Below, piece by piece: positions 12,701 to 25,900 of a stretch of 64,000 nt of DNA. The position numbers were made by a program, and so were the translations under genes. This DNA comes from Ceratopteris richardii (lineage: Eukaryota; Streptophyta; Polypodiopsida; Polypodiales; Pteridaceae): the NCBI GenBank assembly GCA_020310875.1, contig CM035438.1, positions 97,851,432 through 97,915,431 of the forward strand, given 5' to 3'. Within the stretch, counting starts at the first letter, position 1. Every line of letters starts with the position of its first letter. Under the pieces are notes generated by a model. The model did no database searches and was not told the DNA's origin. It saw only the letters and a program-made list of their open reading frames with translations.

Positions 12701-14060
12701 AAAGGATATGCACAAACATATGGCATTGATTATGAGGAAACGTTCAGCCCTGTAGCCAAAATGTCTAATGTTCAGAATGCTTGTTGCATTAGCTACAACA
12801 AAAGGATGGACTTTACATCAGATGGAAGTGAAGAATGTTTTTCTACATGGTGAGTTACATGAAGAAGTATATATGGACCAGCCACACGGATATGAAGATT
12901 CAAAGCACCCAAAATATGTTTGCAGGTTGCAAAAGGCTTTGTACGGACTTAAGCAAGCTCCTTGTGCATGGCATGCAAGGATTGTTGATTATTTAACCAT
13001 CATTTGGTTTTTTATGTGTGATGCAGATGATTCATTATATGCAAGGAAAGGTGATGATGGCATCACAATTTGGCTATTTATCTTGATGACTTGATTGTAG
13101 GAGGTGACAATGAAGCAAGCATTATAGAGGTAAAGGAACTCCTTATGCAGGAATTTGACATGAAAGATCTTGGGGTGCTACACTATTTCTTGGGCATTGA
13201 GTTTTTATACATACAGAAACAGGTATATGGATGTCACAAAGGCAATATGCCTTGAATAAGGTGCAAAAGTATGGTATGTCTGATTGTAAGCCATTTTCTA
13301 TGCCATTAGATCAAAATTCAAAGTTATATACTATATCAAGTAAAGCATTGGAAAATGTTACTATGTACAAGAAAATTATGGGAAGCTTGATATATCTCAC
13401 AATTACAAGGCCTGATCTAAGCTACACTATTGGACTTGTTAGTCAATTTATGCAGGTTCCTAGGAAGCCACATTTGGATGCTTTGATGTGCACTCTATGT
13501 TATGTGAGTGCTACTTTGGATTATGCATTGTTTATGAAGCTGGTGTAGATTTGCAGGTTCATGGATACACCCATACAGATTGGGCTCGTAGCATTCCAGA
13601 TAGAAGATCTACTAGTGGTTTTGTATTGTCACTTGGGAGTGGAGCTATTACATGGAGCAGTAAGAAGCAACCCAATGTTGCTTTGTCGAGTATAGAGGCT
13701 GAGTATAGAGGTGCGACAATGGTAGCATGTGGAAGTGCAAAAGCCTATCACCATCTACTTGCAGATTTAAGTGTGGAAGTGCAAAAGCCTATCACCATCT
13801 ATTGTGATAATCTTAGCAGCATACAGTTAGCACGGAATCTTTTTTTCCATGCAAGAACAAAGCATATTGAGGTACATTATCACTTCATCAGAGAGAAGGT
13901 ATTAGCAGATAATATTGATCTTGTCTATGTGAGAACTGATGCGCAAGTTGCTGATATTTTCACTAAACCACTTGGAGCAGAGAAGCTGAAGAAGTTTCGA
14001 AAGATGCTTGGATTAGAGGATATGACATTGAGCTTTAGGGAGAGTGTTGAGATATCAAGC
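9777..14060 (+). pseudogene. CopB gag-pol coding region
   Basis: Decayed copia polyprotein. Landmarks in order: gag start region (MANTYGMSQ-like) with KDKNNFHAWRFRM; a zinc-knuckle remnant CWNCGKLGHFELD (about 10595); protease VDSGASNHMSC (about 10785); integrase HIDVWGPTK (about 11370), DRGGEYMSNE (about 11565) and PQQNGVVE (about 11650); reverse transcriptase with [17 protein letters not shown] (about 12935) and YFLGIEF (about 13185); RNase H with SIEAEYRGA (about 13690) and KHIEVHYHFI (about 13860). The leader from 9329 to 9776 holds no domain. The region is multiply broken and not functional. Confidence 0.88.
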
Positions 14061-14345
14061 TCAACATGCGATGATCCTCTTTACTAGATTTATCTATCGA
14101 GAGTGATGGTACATTTTTTTCTTGCTAGCTCACTCATTTGCGGACATTAGGATTTTCCTCATGTACTTTTCTTTATATATGGAACTCGTTGTATTGTTGT
14201 TTTTAGGTCATTCTTGTACATTCCTTTTATGTAATAGAAGAAGAAGAAGAAGAAGATCTTCTTCCTTGCCTCAATCTGTGTGTGTGCTTCTCTTTGATTG
14301 TGAGAGTGTGTGTGAGCTCTCTTCCTTATCTCCTTCCGCATGACA
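14045..14345 (+). repeat. 3' LTR of CopB
   Basis: It starts TGTTGAGATATC after the purine run AGGGAGAG and ends CCGCATGACA, about 301 bp. It is homologous to the left LTR from about 14074 onward. Confidence 0.85.
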
Positions 14346-14855
14346 ATTATGTATGTAGAGTATGTACTTAACAGGTGTCCCACCAAAGGACTGCAATTTA
14401 TCACTCCATATCAGGCTTGGCATGGTCACAAGACATCTCTTGCTCATTTACGTGTCTTTGGTTGTCTCTGCATGCATTAATGCTTGAAAAACAATGCAAA
14501 AAATGGGATGATAAAGCAGTAACATGTATTTTTGTTGGATACAATTTTGAAAGCAAGGCCTCCATCTATATCATTTAGAAACTAAATGCATCTTGGCTAG
14601 TCGTGATGTTGTTTTTGTGGAAAATGTTTCAGTCATTACTTTAAGGGATATCAGTTAGCTTGAAGGATGTGTATGATAGTTTGCTTCCTCTTTTTATAGG
14701 TGGATAGTCAAGTGCTAGTCCAAATGAGGCAATTTCTTAGCCTTTATAGGTTTCCCATGATGATGTAGATCATTCCATTTCTGATGCAGATTTACATGGT
14801 GCACTTGTTGATGAGAAGGCTGATATAAAGGAGGTAAAAACTATGCCCGAATCTA
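14346..14855 (+). mobile_element. CopA-3: fragment of a CopA element
   Basis: It matches about 500 bp of CopA from the end of the integrase core (VLNRCPTKGLQ, ITPYQAWHG) through the linker before reverse transcriptase (the MYDSLLPLFIGG-like stretch and DADLHGALVDEKAD). It begins immediately after the CopB 3' LTR and stops at a junction with unrelated sequence near 14855. It is strongly decayed, with no LTR and several breaks. Confidence 0.85.
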
Positions 14856-15316
14856 TGTGGTAATTATCCATGAAGAAGTGCAAGAAGATATCTGGCAGAT
14901 CCCGAGCCTAGGAAGGTGCTTCAACCACTTGATCTTCGGGAGGTCCATATCAAAGGCTGAAAATCCATACCTTCATACCTTCCATTGGTTACGTGCGTGG
15001 TAGCCCGACTTATCACAGCAACCCAGAGTTAAAGAGGTTATTGGTGAGCTAGACTACAAATCGATTGCAGTTCATCTCCACGGGTTGCGAGTGGAGAAAA
15101 GAAAAAAGGGAGGTCAAAACCAATGCAAGAGGTCCCGAGTTATGATCAGTTTCTTGAACAATGGTAAAACTATATCATTACGACTTCCATAGGAGTTGGC
15201 AGTGGGCAACTATAAAGAAGCTATCAGCTAATAAGGAACCAGATCGACTACAGGCATAGAACTAGAGACGAGAAGCAAAGCCTGTCAAGGGATGACAGAG
15301 ACAAAGAGGGGGAGAG
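14856..15316 (+). mobile_element. 3' internal tail of a GypH-family element, ending in a polypurine tract
   Basis: No domain is recognisable. The last 45 or so bases (AAGCAAAGCCTGTCAAGGG..., then AGGGGGAGAG at 15306-15316) match 256-300 at the left edge of the window, also just before an LTR start. This places a 3' internal end directly left of the LTR at 15317. Confidence 0.5.
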
Positions 15317-16282
15317 TATTGCAGAGAAAAGAAGCACAAAAGAGGAGCCCCAAAATTTTCAAATTTATGAGCACAAATTTTCTTCTTCAAAATCCTAGGA
15401 CATTCCCTCGATGCTATGTAAATGCACTATAGGAGTCCTCTAGATGCATAAGCCACAATCCTCGTGTTAGAAGAAGCCTTTTTTGAAGAGAAATATTTGT
15501 AAAATATCAAAAAATGGTAGAAATATTTATGCAAATGATGTAAAAATGAGGAAGAGTCTTCCCCATGTAAATTAGAACCCATATGTATTTTTTCTAGAAT
15601 TTTTGGAAGCTCTTTGATAGCATATTTTTAGATTAGAAGGGAAAAGGACCAAAATTCAAGTGTGAAAGAGGACCCTTGAAAATGTATACAAGATAATTTC
15701 CTCTATTTTGAGAGGGTTGGTTGTATTATTTCTGCTATCCAAGTAATGTGAAGAGCTCTCTTGTAGAAAATCATGTTTTCTACTTCCATGTGATTTTCTT
15801 TGATTTGTTGAGTCTATTCTATGTGTGATCCATGGAATTTGTGAGCTTCAATTGTGTATTTCTGAGTGACGTGTACAAAGAGAGGCGATTCTTGATGTAT
15901 TGAGTGAGAAAGTGCTGAAGAATGAGCTGGAGATGGAAATCATTAGATTTCATAGAATCGCGATTGTCTCGTCTGTGTGATACATGTACCATTTTTGAGA
16001 TTTGACTTCATAATAGTGTTCTGCTGAGAAAATGGCATGCTTTAGGCACCAAGATCATTGAAAATGATGTAGTATAGCTCAAGATAATCAAAACCCTAGA
16101 AATTTCTCTTCATCTTCATCATTTCTCAGAAAAACAATCATTTTCCTCTTATTCTTGGATTCCATTAACTAGAAGGGGTTGTGGTCTTTGTATATTTCCC
16201 AGATTGACAAATGTAAGATGTATTGTTGATCCTTTATGCTAAAATGATTGGAGAGGACAACTCCAAAGGGTAACAACAAACA
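15317..16282 (+). repeat. LTR of GypH, flanked by a purine tract on the left and a primer site on the right
   Basis: The start TATTGCAGAG corresponds to TGTTGCAG in the relative at 301. The end is placed at ACAACAAACA, just before TTTTTTGGCGCC. Length is about 966 bp. It contains the palindromic motif AATCGCGATT at 15956-15965, which recurs many times in the GypH leader. The sequence left of it is an internal 3' end, so this LTR faces internal-type sequence on both sides. Confidence 0.7.
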
Positions 16283-16287
16283 TTTTT

Positions 16288-16305
16288 TGGCGCCGTTGCC
16301 GGGGA
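16288..16305 (+). promoter_or_regulatory. Primer-binding site of GypH
   Basis: TGGCGCCGTTGCCGGGGA is the common primer site of plant Athila/Tat-type gypsy elements, where a host tRNA primes minus-strand DNA synthesis. It stands a few bases inside the LTR end. Confidence 0.9.
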
Positions 16306-16601
16306 AAGATGCAAAAGCTTCATTGAAGTTTGGACCTTGTTGGATCTTCCATTGTTGATGATATTGAACACATTGAAAAGGTACTACTCTTTAATCAAGA
16401 AAAGGAAACATGAAAAGGTAGGTTTCTTTGCTTGTCTTTTGGGAAAAGGAAGCAAGAGTTAATCTTTTGAGATAGAGAAGTGTTGAAATTCTTGCAAATT
16501 GATAGTTGCTCATATCATTTTTTAAGAGTAAAGTGCAGGTGTGTGAAAAATTGAATCAAGATTGTTGAAGGGAAGGTAAAATGTGACTATCTTTTGCATT
16601 T
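16306..16601 (+). other. GypH leader, part before the CopG insertion
   Basis: Non-coding leader with no domain. It ends in CATTT (16597-16601), the 5 bp duplicated at 28531-28535 on the far side of CopG. Confidence 0.65.
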
Positions 16602-17743
16602 TGTTGGGGATCTCACGACTCTGAGATCACTTCTTGATGGCCGTCGCGGCAAAGGCTTGAACCTTGTCAAGCTTGCAAAATTCGCCGCGCCACCGAAAAG
16701 ATGCTAAGCTAGAGCGATATTAGAACACCTCTATCATCAGCAGTAGCTCAGCACAATTACTGTCACTCAACATATAAGACTGCGTTTTGAATTTACTGAA
16801 AAATTCACTGGAGCTTCACCGAACTGTCACCAGACTGTCACCGTAATTATACCGGAATCTTACCGGAATCAACTCCTATTCTGTTTGTAATTACCTCAAG
16901 TGAATATACATGAAGTAAGGAAGTGATGCGTGAACTTCCTTTTAGAAGTTTGAGAAAAACTTCACCAGTTCAGAGTGCGTCTTTCCGGTCAGACTTTGTA
17001 CTGTGTGTACATATCCATTTCACCGAAATCTTTGACGAACTGATAGTAGAGATGTCTAGCTATAAGATAAGCTATCTCTCATACAAAACCTTAATTTATT
17101 CTGTGAGATATACTTCGTTGTTCTACCGAAAAACACGTTTTCTGAGAAAACTGTAACTGACCGAAAAATACGTTTATACAGAAAATAACTGTTAACTAAC
17201 TTTATACCGTAATATGAAAATACTCAGAGTTCTTCACATACGAACAGTGCGCGCAAACTTCCACATGAACATGTGTTTTCTATTAGAGAAGATGTGTACA
17301 AAACTAGCTTGGCCTCATCTTGCTCAAGCTATGGAAACTCTCCTACACTGAGTAGTTTCTTCTTACCATCTCTCTCAGATGAATACCTGACATTTCAGGT
17401 TTCTGTTATTCATCTGTACATACATGATCTCTGGCGTCTTCTGAAAACTTCTCTCTCTTTTTGACCTCTATATGCGCTCTATTTAAACTGCGCGCTCTTC
17501 TCACGCACGTTCTAGCTCGCACTTCCTTCTCTATTATTCTTATGCACGTTCTCTCTTTATATACAGTTTGATTCGGTGTAACGAACTCTAACAAACTCTG
17601 ATTCTGGAAGATTCTGTGCTATACATAACGGTCGCGAATTTGTCCCTTCACTAAGGCTTTTGATTTTCTAAATATTTTGATTCCGCTTCTCTTTATCTTC
17701 CTTTTCTTTTATGTATGTCAAATTCGTGAGTGATTCTTCAACA
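16602..17743 (-). repeat. 3' LTR of CopG (left copy)
   Basis: 1142 bp. On the plus strand it reads TGTTGGGGATCTC at its left and GATTCTTCAACA at its right. It matches the split right copy from end to end. Confidence 0.93.
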
Positions 17744-17751
17744 GCTCCCCC

Positions 17752-20700
17752 TCAATCACTAATTTGACCTTTCCTGCCTTCATATATTTTTCTTTCTTTT
17801 ATACCTGCCATTTCTTTGAATCTTCTTGTCTTTGTTCCATCCAAGCTCTTTGTCAAAATATATGCAATCTGATCTTTTGTTGGAGTATATATTATTTCTA
17901 TCTCCTTCTCCATTAGCTTTTCCCTCAGGAAATGATACTGAATCTCTATGTGCTTTGTTCTTGCATGAAATACTGGATTTGCTGCAAGATACAACGAGCT
18001 CATATTATCTCCATGTATGATAGGTGTACCTTGATCAATACCCATGCTTTTGAACAAGGTCTGCATCCATATCACTTCTTTAGCTGCTTCTACAAGTCCT
18101 TTATATTCTGCTTCTGTTGATGATAAAGCCACTGTGTGTTGTTTCTTCGAACACCAGCTTACTAGCTTATCTCCTAGGTATATCATATACCCATGTGTTG
18201 ATCTTCTGTCATCTTGACTTCCTGCCCAGTCTGAGTCACTGTATGCTCTTAGCTTTATATCTGACGTGAGGCATGAACTGTGAGAGAACTCCTACTGCAT
18301 AGCTAAGATCCGGTCGTGTTAGTGTAGCGTAGATTAAGCTTCCCACTAACGACTGATACTTTCTCATATCTTTAAACTCTACACTACTATATTTGCCGAG
18401 TTTATGATTTGCTTCAAGCGGTGTTGAAGCTTCTTTGCAATTCTCCATATTAAACTTCTTCAATAAGTTTAGGAGATACCTTTCTTGCGTAACATATACA
18501 CCATGATCTGTGTATGTGATTTCCATTCCAAGAAAGTATGATAACTTTCCTAGATCACTGATCTGAAACTCTTTTTCGAGTAATCTCTTTACTTCTTTAA
18601 TTCCTTCATCTGAAGTACCTGTGATTATGATGTCATCTACATAAATGCAAATGTAGATCATACCTTCTTCTGTTCTCTTAATGAGTAGACTTGCATCTTC
18701 TTTCGAACTTTGGTATCCAAGTTCATTGAGATATTTCACAAGCCTATAATTCCAAGCTCTTGGAGCTTGCTTCAGTCCGTAAAGTGCTTTTTTTAATTTG
18801 CAAACAAAATTTGGGTATCTAGAACTTACAAACCCTTCCGGTTGTTCAATGTAGACTTCATCTGATATGTATCCATTCAGAAATGTGTTCTTTATATCTA
18901 ACTGACTTAGCTTCCATCCTTTTGACGCTCCTACAACAATCACTGTCCTTATGGTTGACATCTTTGCCATCGGACTAAATGTCTCGTCATTATCTATGCC
19001 ATGCGTCTGAGCATAGCCCTTGATAACCAGTCTAGCTTTGTGTCTGGCTATCCTTCCATCTGCAAGTTTCTTGACTTTGAAAACCCATTTATTTCCAATC
19101 ACTTTCTTACCATTTGGTTTCAGAACAAGTTCCCATGTCTTGTTCTCCTCAAGTGCGCTGAACTCTTCTTCCATTGCTTCTTCCCATTGCTTCTTTCCTT
19201 TAGCTTCATCATAGTTCTGAGGTTCTTCATCATCTTTGACCATATATGCATAATTTTTTTGAGTTATATACGAAGTATCATAGGAATACCTTTCTGGTTG
19301 TCTTCTAGTCCTGCTTGACCTTCTTGGTTCAAACTCTTCATGTGTATTTGAATACACTTCTTCATCAAATCCGTGTTCATCTCCATTTCTCATACCTGAT
19401 CCGATCCTGGACGTACTTGCCTGCATATAGTCTTCATCTCTATTCACCTGTACAATTGATTTCCCTTTCTCTTTCCTTCTTACCTCTTCTTCAAATTCTT
19501 CCGTTGTGTGACTTTGATTTGTATACCAGCTCTTCTGTTCATCAAATGTAACATCTCTGGAAACAGTAAACTGTTTTGTTAGAGGAATCCATAACCTGTA
19601 ACCCATCTGCTTTTCATCATATCCGACAAACACATATTTCTCTGCTTTTGGTTCAAGCTTATGTCTGAGTTGTGATGGTATGTAAGCATAAGCTACTGAT
19701 CCAAACACTTTGCAATGATCAAGTGTTGGTTTCTTTCCCCACCAAGCTTCATAAGGGGTCATTCCATCTAAAGCTGTACATGGTAATCTATTTACCAAGT
19801 ATGTAGCTGTATTTACGGCTTCAACCCAAAGATAGTTTGGACAATCTTTTTCTTTTAGCATAGCTCGTGCGAACTCAACTAGAGTTCGGTTCCTTCTTTC
19901 TGCTACACCATTTTGTTGTGGTGTATACCTGCAGGTTATTTCTCTCTTAATACCTGCATTCCAAAGATAATCATTGAACTCTCGGGAGAAGTATTCTCCC
20001 CCTCCATCAGACCTCAGTCTCTTCAGCTTTCGACCTGTGAGTCTTTCAGCATATGCATGAAAATGCCTGAAAGCTCCAAACACTTCTGATTTCTCTTTCA
20101 AAACATAAAGAGTTATCCATCTTGTAGCATCATCAATGAATAAAACATAATACCTTGAGCCACTGATTGATCCTTCTTTTGTTGGACCCCATACATTTGT
20201 ATGAATGAGTTCGAGTACTCCATCATGTTTGAATTCTTTCTTCTGGAAAGGTAACCTGTGGGCTTTTCCCATTTGACACGCTTCGCACTTGTGAATCATG
20301 TGTTGGTTCTATACATTCGGTAGTCCCAGTACTGACTGATTTGAAATCATAGTTTTAATTCCTTTTTCATTGAAATGACCTAATCTCTTATGCCAGAGAT
20401 CAAGTTCTGTAATCACCTTTTCACCATGTGTGAGCAACGCTTGGCCGATGTTCCCTTGTACTCTTAACGTAAAGAGTCTGCCTTCTTTCTTACCAGAGAC
20501 AATCTCATTATATCCATTCTTGGGATCTTCTACAAATACTCCTTCATTTGTAAATCTGACCTGAAAACCTTTCTCAACTATCTATCCTACGCTAATCAAA
20601 TTTTTCGGTATTGTTGGAACATACAAAACATTTGTTAGCAAATCTGATCCACTCTTACATTTCACTTTTCCAATTGAATGTACACTATGCCTCGTATTGT

Positions 20701-21994
20701 CACCTGTTTGAACAGTATGACTGGAACTACCTTTTTCCAATTCTGACATCAGTTCTATATTTCCTGACAAGTGATTAGAACATCCAGAATCAATGTAAAA
20801 TACCTTTAGGTCTTCGTTATCTGATGTGCTGATTGAGTTCATCATCAATGATGTATGACTTTCATTCTGTGTGTCATTTGCGTAGTTGTTGTAGGTGGTG
20901 TTGTAGGATTGATTCTGTCCCCAACTTCTTGCTCCACCTCTACCATAGCCTCCTCTTTGATTCTGTCTTCCTCTTTGAAAGTTACTCTGATATCTTCTAC
21001 TTCTACCTCTGCTGTTACTGTTCTGATTTTGATTTGATCCTTGGGAATTATGCCAACAATCATGAGCCAAATGATTACTTAATCCATAGATCCAGCAAGC
21101 CTTCTTGTTGTTATTTTGGCTACCTCTTCGTCTTCCAAAACCTCTTGCTCTTCCTCTGCCGGTGCCTTTACCTCTTGCATAATAAGCCTGAGAACTCGAC
21201 TCTTCTTCATCTTTTGACTTACCTTTGTCTGCTTTCTTCTTGTTCTTCATGTACATTGCAGAACTTTGTCCTTTATCTGCATCTCCTTTCAAGTCTTGAT
21301 CATATGTGAGCATCAAACCAAGCAGCTGATTTAAATCTGGTACAAAATGATTTAAAGAAAGTTCAGTTGAGAGTACGAAAGGTTTCCACCTTTCATCTCC
21401 TCTCAAACTTGTTAGCAGTTGCGCTATCAATCTGTGATCTTCGACATCTTCATTTATGGATCCAAGACTATCTGCTAGATCCTTCATCTTAGTAACATAG
21501 TCACTAATGCTTTGACTCGACTTCTTTTTGAACGTTGTGAATTCGGACCATAAGCTAGCCTTCTTAGCTTTCGTAGTATTTTGGAAATGATCTTCCAACG
21601 CACTCCATATGTCCTCTGCTTTCTCTAGGCCTCTAATGTGCGGTAGTAGATGGTCTGAAACGGTATTATAAATGTAAGCTCTTGCCGTTGCATCTTTCTT
21701 CTGCCACAGCTTCAAGGCTTCTAATTCTTCTTTTTCTGGTTGACTATCATCTTCGAAAATCGGCTTCTTTTCTTCTCCGGTCACATACATCATTAAGTCC
21801 TTACTCATAAGTAAGGCTTCCATGCGCATTACCCATGTAGGATAATTATCTCTGTCCAATTTGTCAATTTGGACATGATCTGCCATGATCTTCTTGTTTC
21901 CGTTACTTCCGGTGACCTTTTGAGAATCTTTCTGCTCTTCAGAATCTTTCTCGTTCTGGTTCCACTTGTTGTGGTTAACCTGCTCTGATACCAA
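17752..21994 (-). pseudogene. CopG gag-pol coding region
   Basis: Copia polyprotein on the minus strand, read from high to low coordinates. Gag begins near 21880 with MADHVQIDKLDRDNYPTW, then an RGRARGFGRRRG basic tract and a CCHC-type knuckle remnant (about 21075-21115). Protease follows with DSGCSNHLS (about 20780); integrase with GKAHRLPF, HTNVWGPTKEG (about 20180), DGGGEYFSREFN (about 19990) and PQQNGVAERRNRT (about 19900); reverse transcriptase with NKWVFKVKK (about 19080), [17 protein letters not shown] (about 18760) and YVDDIIITG (about 18630); RNase H with STEAEYKGL (about 18100) and KHIEIQYHFLREKL (about 17930). It is nearly complete for the family and broken in a few places. Confidence 0.93.
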
Positions 21995-22241
21995 TTGTTG
22001 GGGATCTCACGACTCTGAGATCACTTCTTGATGGCCGTCGCGGCAAAGGCTTGAACCTTGTCAAGCCTGCAGAATTCGCCATGCCACCGAAAAGATGCTA
22101 AGCTAGAGTGATATTAGAACACCTCTATAATCAGCAGTAGCTCAGCACAATTACTGTCACTCAACATATAAGACTGCGTTTTGAATTTACTGACAAATTC
22201 ACTGGAGCTTCATCGGGCTGTCACCAGACTGTCACTGTAAT

Positions 22242-22830
22242 TGTTAGAGTATGATCAATGTCTACCCCTCATGATTGTATGCACATTTTGTAAGGCCCCC
22301 TTTATGAGGAGAAGCCAAGCGTGCATTACCCAATTGATGGGAATCCCAACTTGAATGTTGGATGAAGGTCATATTGGACCATGTAAGATATTATAAGGAA
22401 AGGGAGTTACCAGGGTCCCCAATTGTGGGGTCTGGGAATATTCCATGGAATATTCCCTGTCGGAGTCAGAAATCATTTATATTTGTTAGGTCGGTTCAAC
22501 CAGTCTAAGCCGTGTATGGCAATTACGCGGGCGGTGGCTGCCCACGCTCTACCGCCCATGTATAGCCGTCCATGGCAGGCCACCCATGATCCTATATATA
22601 CATGACTTCTGCACTACCTAAGACATTGAGTTGAGCCAGCATACCTCTACCTTGTATCTCCCTATCTAGAGTTGTCTAGATCACCATTTAAGCTCTACCT
22701 TGAGAGCGCACGGGTGGACAACGCCATCATCTTTGTACTTGCTGCTAGTAGAAAATTGTTGAGATTCTCCTATATCTGTTATCTTCTCTGCTATTGCTCC
22801 TGTGTTATATTGCGTAACTATTGTCTTACA
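22242..22830 (+). repeat. 5' LTR of CopF
   Basis: 589 bp, from TGTTAGAGTATG to ATTGTCTTACA. It contains a perfect 24-bp palindrome at 22434-22457 (half GGGAATATTCCA) and a TATA-like TATATATACATG near 22594, so the palindrome lies about 140-160 bp upstream of the likely transcription start. A short frame through this region also occurs in the 3' LTR and is not a gene. Confidence 0.95.
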
Positions 22831-22925
22831 TGGTATCAGAGCTGTAAGGTTCGAATAGCTTGAGAAGTATCATTATTTTAGCCTACTAGCAGACTAGAAT
22901 ATCAGTAGATTATTCGAGTGATTAC

Positions 22926-25900
22926 ATGATGGCTTCATCGTCGAACACTAGTCTTGGTGCTTCACCTAATGTTAATGCTGCACCTATTCGAATTCGTCCA
23001 CCTGCATTCACTGAAGGGAAGCTGGATGGAACCAACTATACACTCTGGAAGTTCAAAATTTCTGCAATTTTGGACTCCTATGAATTACTTGACACTGTCA
23101 TGGGACCGATGGGATTGGATCCAGAGCCTATACCAGTTGAAGATCCAACAAATTCAAGATTGATGATTCAGCCAGATCCAGATCTTCTACGAGCTTGGAA
23201 GAGGCGGAATGCTGATGCATTATGTGCGATTGTCACTAGTGTAAGTGATTCTGTGCTTACTTTAGTTCAACATACTACTAAAGCACATGAGGCTTGGGGC
23301 ATATTGGCTCAACAATATGAGACCAAGAACCACACTAGGATACAGAATTTAGAAAATCAGTTGGCAAATGAAAAGCATTCTGATTCTGAAAAGGCTGAAG
23401 ATTTTATCAAACGGATAAAGCATCTTCAAGATCAATTGGCTGCAGTTGGTGTTGTTATAACACCAGAAGAGCTAGCTCGAAGATCTGTACGTGTTCTTCC
23501 AGCAAAGTATGATGGATTAGTAACAGCCCTTAACACTCAGGTAAGGCCAACTCCTCTTACATTTGAAGAGTTTTGTGCCATGCTTTTAGAAGAAGAGATG
23601 CGGCTGAAGAATTGGCAAAGTACAACTGATGCTGCATTCTCAGCAAATGCAAAAGGTAAAGGCTCTTCAGAGGGATCAAAGAAGAAGCCAAAGAAGAAAA
23701 AGTTCACAGGAAGTTGCTTCTATTGTGAAAAGAAAGGCCATGCCATCAAGGATTGCAGAAAGAAGCAAGCTGATGAACGGAATGGGACTGTAAAATCATC
23801 ATGGAAGAACAAAGAGTCTGCAAACAACACAGAGCTGGAACTTTGGGTAGCTATTGAAGAGGTATGTTCATCTGCTCAAGCTCGTGTTGATGAGCCATGG
23901 ATTTTAGATAGTGGAGCTTCTCGCCATATGACTAGTAAAAAGGATTGGTATAGTTCCCTAGTGCCTCTACGGGAATCCATCAATGTAGTGGTGGGAAACG
24001 ACTCCAAGTGTCCAGCTGAAGGAACTGGAACCATCTCTTTTATCACTTCTCCAGGTGTTGAGAAAAAGTTATCCGATGTTCTCTATGTACCTACACTCAA
24101 AAGAAATTTGTTGTCAGTTTCTACAATAACAGATCGTGGACTCGAAGTTCACTTCAATAAGAGTGGTGCGGAAATCATGGATTCATCAGGTAATGTTGTA
24201 GGTAAAGGCACACGACGGGATAACTTGTATGAGTTAAGTGCTTTAACTGCTACAGAAGATAAAGATGTAAGCAGGTTATGGCACCAATGATTTGGGCATC
24301 TCGGATTTGCAGTTTTGAAGGAGATGCAACGAACAGGGATGGTTGCTCATTTGCCTGCATTTTCAGAGTTGCAGGAACCTTGTGAAGCTTGTATGATGGG
24401 CAAGCAACAACGAAAGGCATTTCCAAGAGAGACCAGCAATCGATCTCAAGCTCCTCTAGAGTTGGTACATGCTGATCTCTGCGGTAAAATGTCTACACCT
24501 GCTTTAGGAGGATCTTTCTACTTCTTGCTGTTAGTCGACGATTATAGTAGAAAGATGTGGGTTTATTTCATTCGAGAGAAGGCTGATGCTTTTGAAAAAT
24601 TTAAAGCGTGGCATAAGTATGTAGAAAGTGAATCAGGAAGGAAACTGAAGAAATTTAGAACAGATAGAGGAGGTGAATTCTTGTCAACAGAATTCAACAA
24701 TTACTGTAAGGAGCATGGTGTGAAAAGGCAACTTACCACAGCTCATACACCTCAACAAAATGGCGTTGTTGAGCGCAGGAACAGGACAGTAGTTGAAATG
24801 GCTCGTTGTATGTTAAAGGCTCAAGACATGCCTGATTCATTCTGGGCAGAAGCAGTCAATACAGCAGTCTACATCCTCAATCGAAGCTACACAAAAGCTC
24901 TGAAGGGGATGACTCCTCAAGAAGCATATTCTGGTAAAAAGCCTTCAGTTTTGCATTTCAGAATTTTTGGTTGTTTCTGTTATGCACATATTCCTGATTC
25001 AACAAGATCAAAGTTGGATTCAAAAAGCAAAAAGTGTGTCTTCCTAGGATATAGTGAAGAGTCTAAAGCATACAGGTTATGGGATCCTGAGGCAAGGAAG
25101 ATTTTTGTCAGCCGAGATGTGGTGTTTGATGAACGACCACACTTAGTAGAAGATAAAGGTAAATCTACTATCTCATCAAACGGAGTAATATCTCACCTTG
25201 TGCCTATCAAAAGACAGGTTAAAGTTGAGGAGGAGGAAACATCTGATGGAGAAATTTCCTCAATAAAAAGCCAACCAATTGTAGCTGCACAGCGTAAGCC
25301 ACTACCGAAGTGGGCACAACAGCTCTTTGATGATCACAATCCACATGTAGATGCACGAGAATCATCATCGGATGGATTACGAAGATCAAAGAGAATAGAG
25401 GAGCAAAGAAGAGCCTCAGAACACATTGTTAACATGGCTCTAATGGCAGATATCATGGGTTCGATAAAGGAACCTACCACCATTGAAGAAGCCATTGATG
25501 ATCCAGATTGGAGAGCGGCAATGCAGTCTGAGTATGATAGTATACTCAAAAATGATACATGGGATCTAGTCGACTTGCCGCCAAAGAAGAAGGTAATAGG
25601 TACTAAATGGATTTGGAAAGCTAAGTATAAAGCTGATGGAACATTAGAAAAGTATAAGGCACGATTATTTGCACATGGTTTTTCACAGATTGAAGGATTT
25701 GATGTTCAAGAAACTTTTGCACCAACAGCACGCATGACAACTATTCGGACGGTACTTGCAGTAGCTGCACAAAAGTCTTGGCCTATTTTCCAGATGGATG
25801 TCAAATCTGCATTTTTGAATGGTCACCTCAAGGAGGAGGTATATGTATCTCAACCACCAGGTTTTGAGGTGCCCAATTCAGAAAATAAAGTTTGCAGGTT

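Larger units (their letters stand above)
9069..14345 (+). mobile_element. CopB: Ty1/copia element of a second family
   Basis: The internal region has copia domain order and is flanked by related LTRs at 9069-9328 (lacking its outermost bases) and 14045-14345. The primer site TGGTATCACGG starts at 9329 and a purine tract AGGGAGAG ends at 14044. The protein is distinct from CopA: DWARSIPDRRSTSGF, GAITWSSKKQPNVALSS and KHIEVHYHFIREKV. No target duplication can be read because the left end is incomplete. The coding part is split into many short frames, so the element is old and broken in roughly ten places. DNA on its right, from 14346, is a CopA fragment. Confidence 0.9.

Noticed and set aside
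20833-21309. 158-codon plus-strand frame rich in Ser, Cys and Leu
   Set aside because: It is the antisense shadow of the CopG gag region with its basic repeats.
22423-22605. Small gene with HGIFPVGVRNHLYLL (also at 27206-27388)
   Set aside because: It is a frame through the CopF LTR, present in both LTRs because they are duplicates, and it spans the palindrome.
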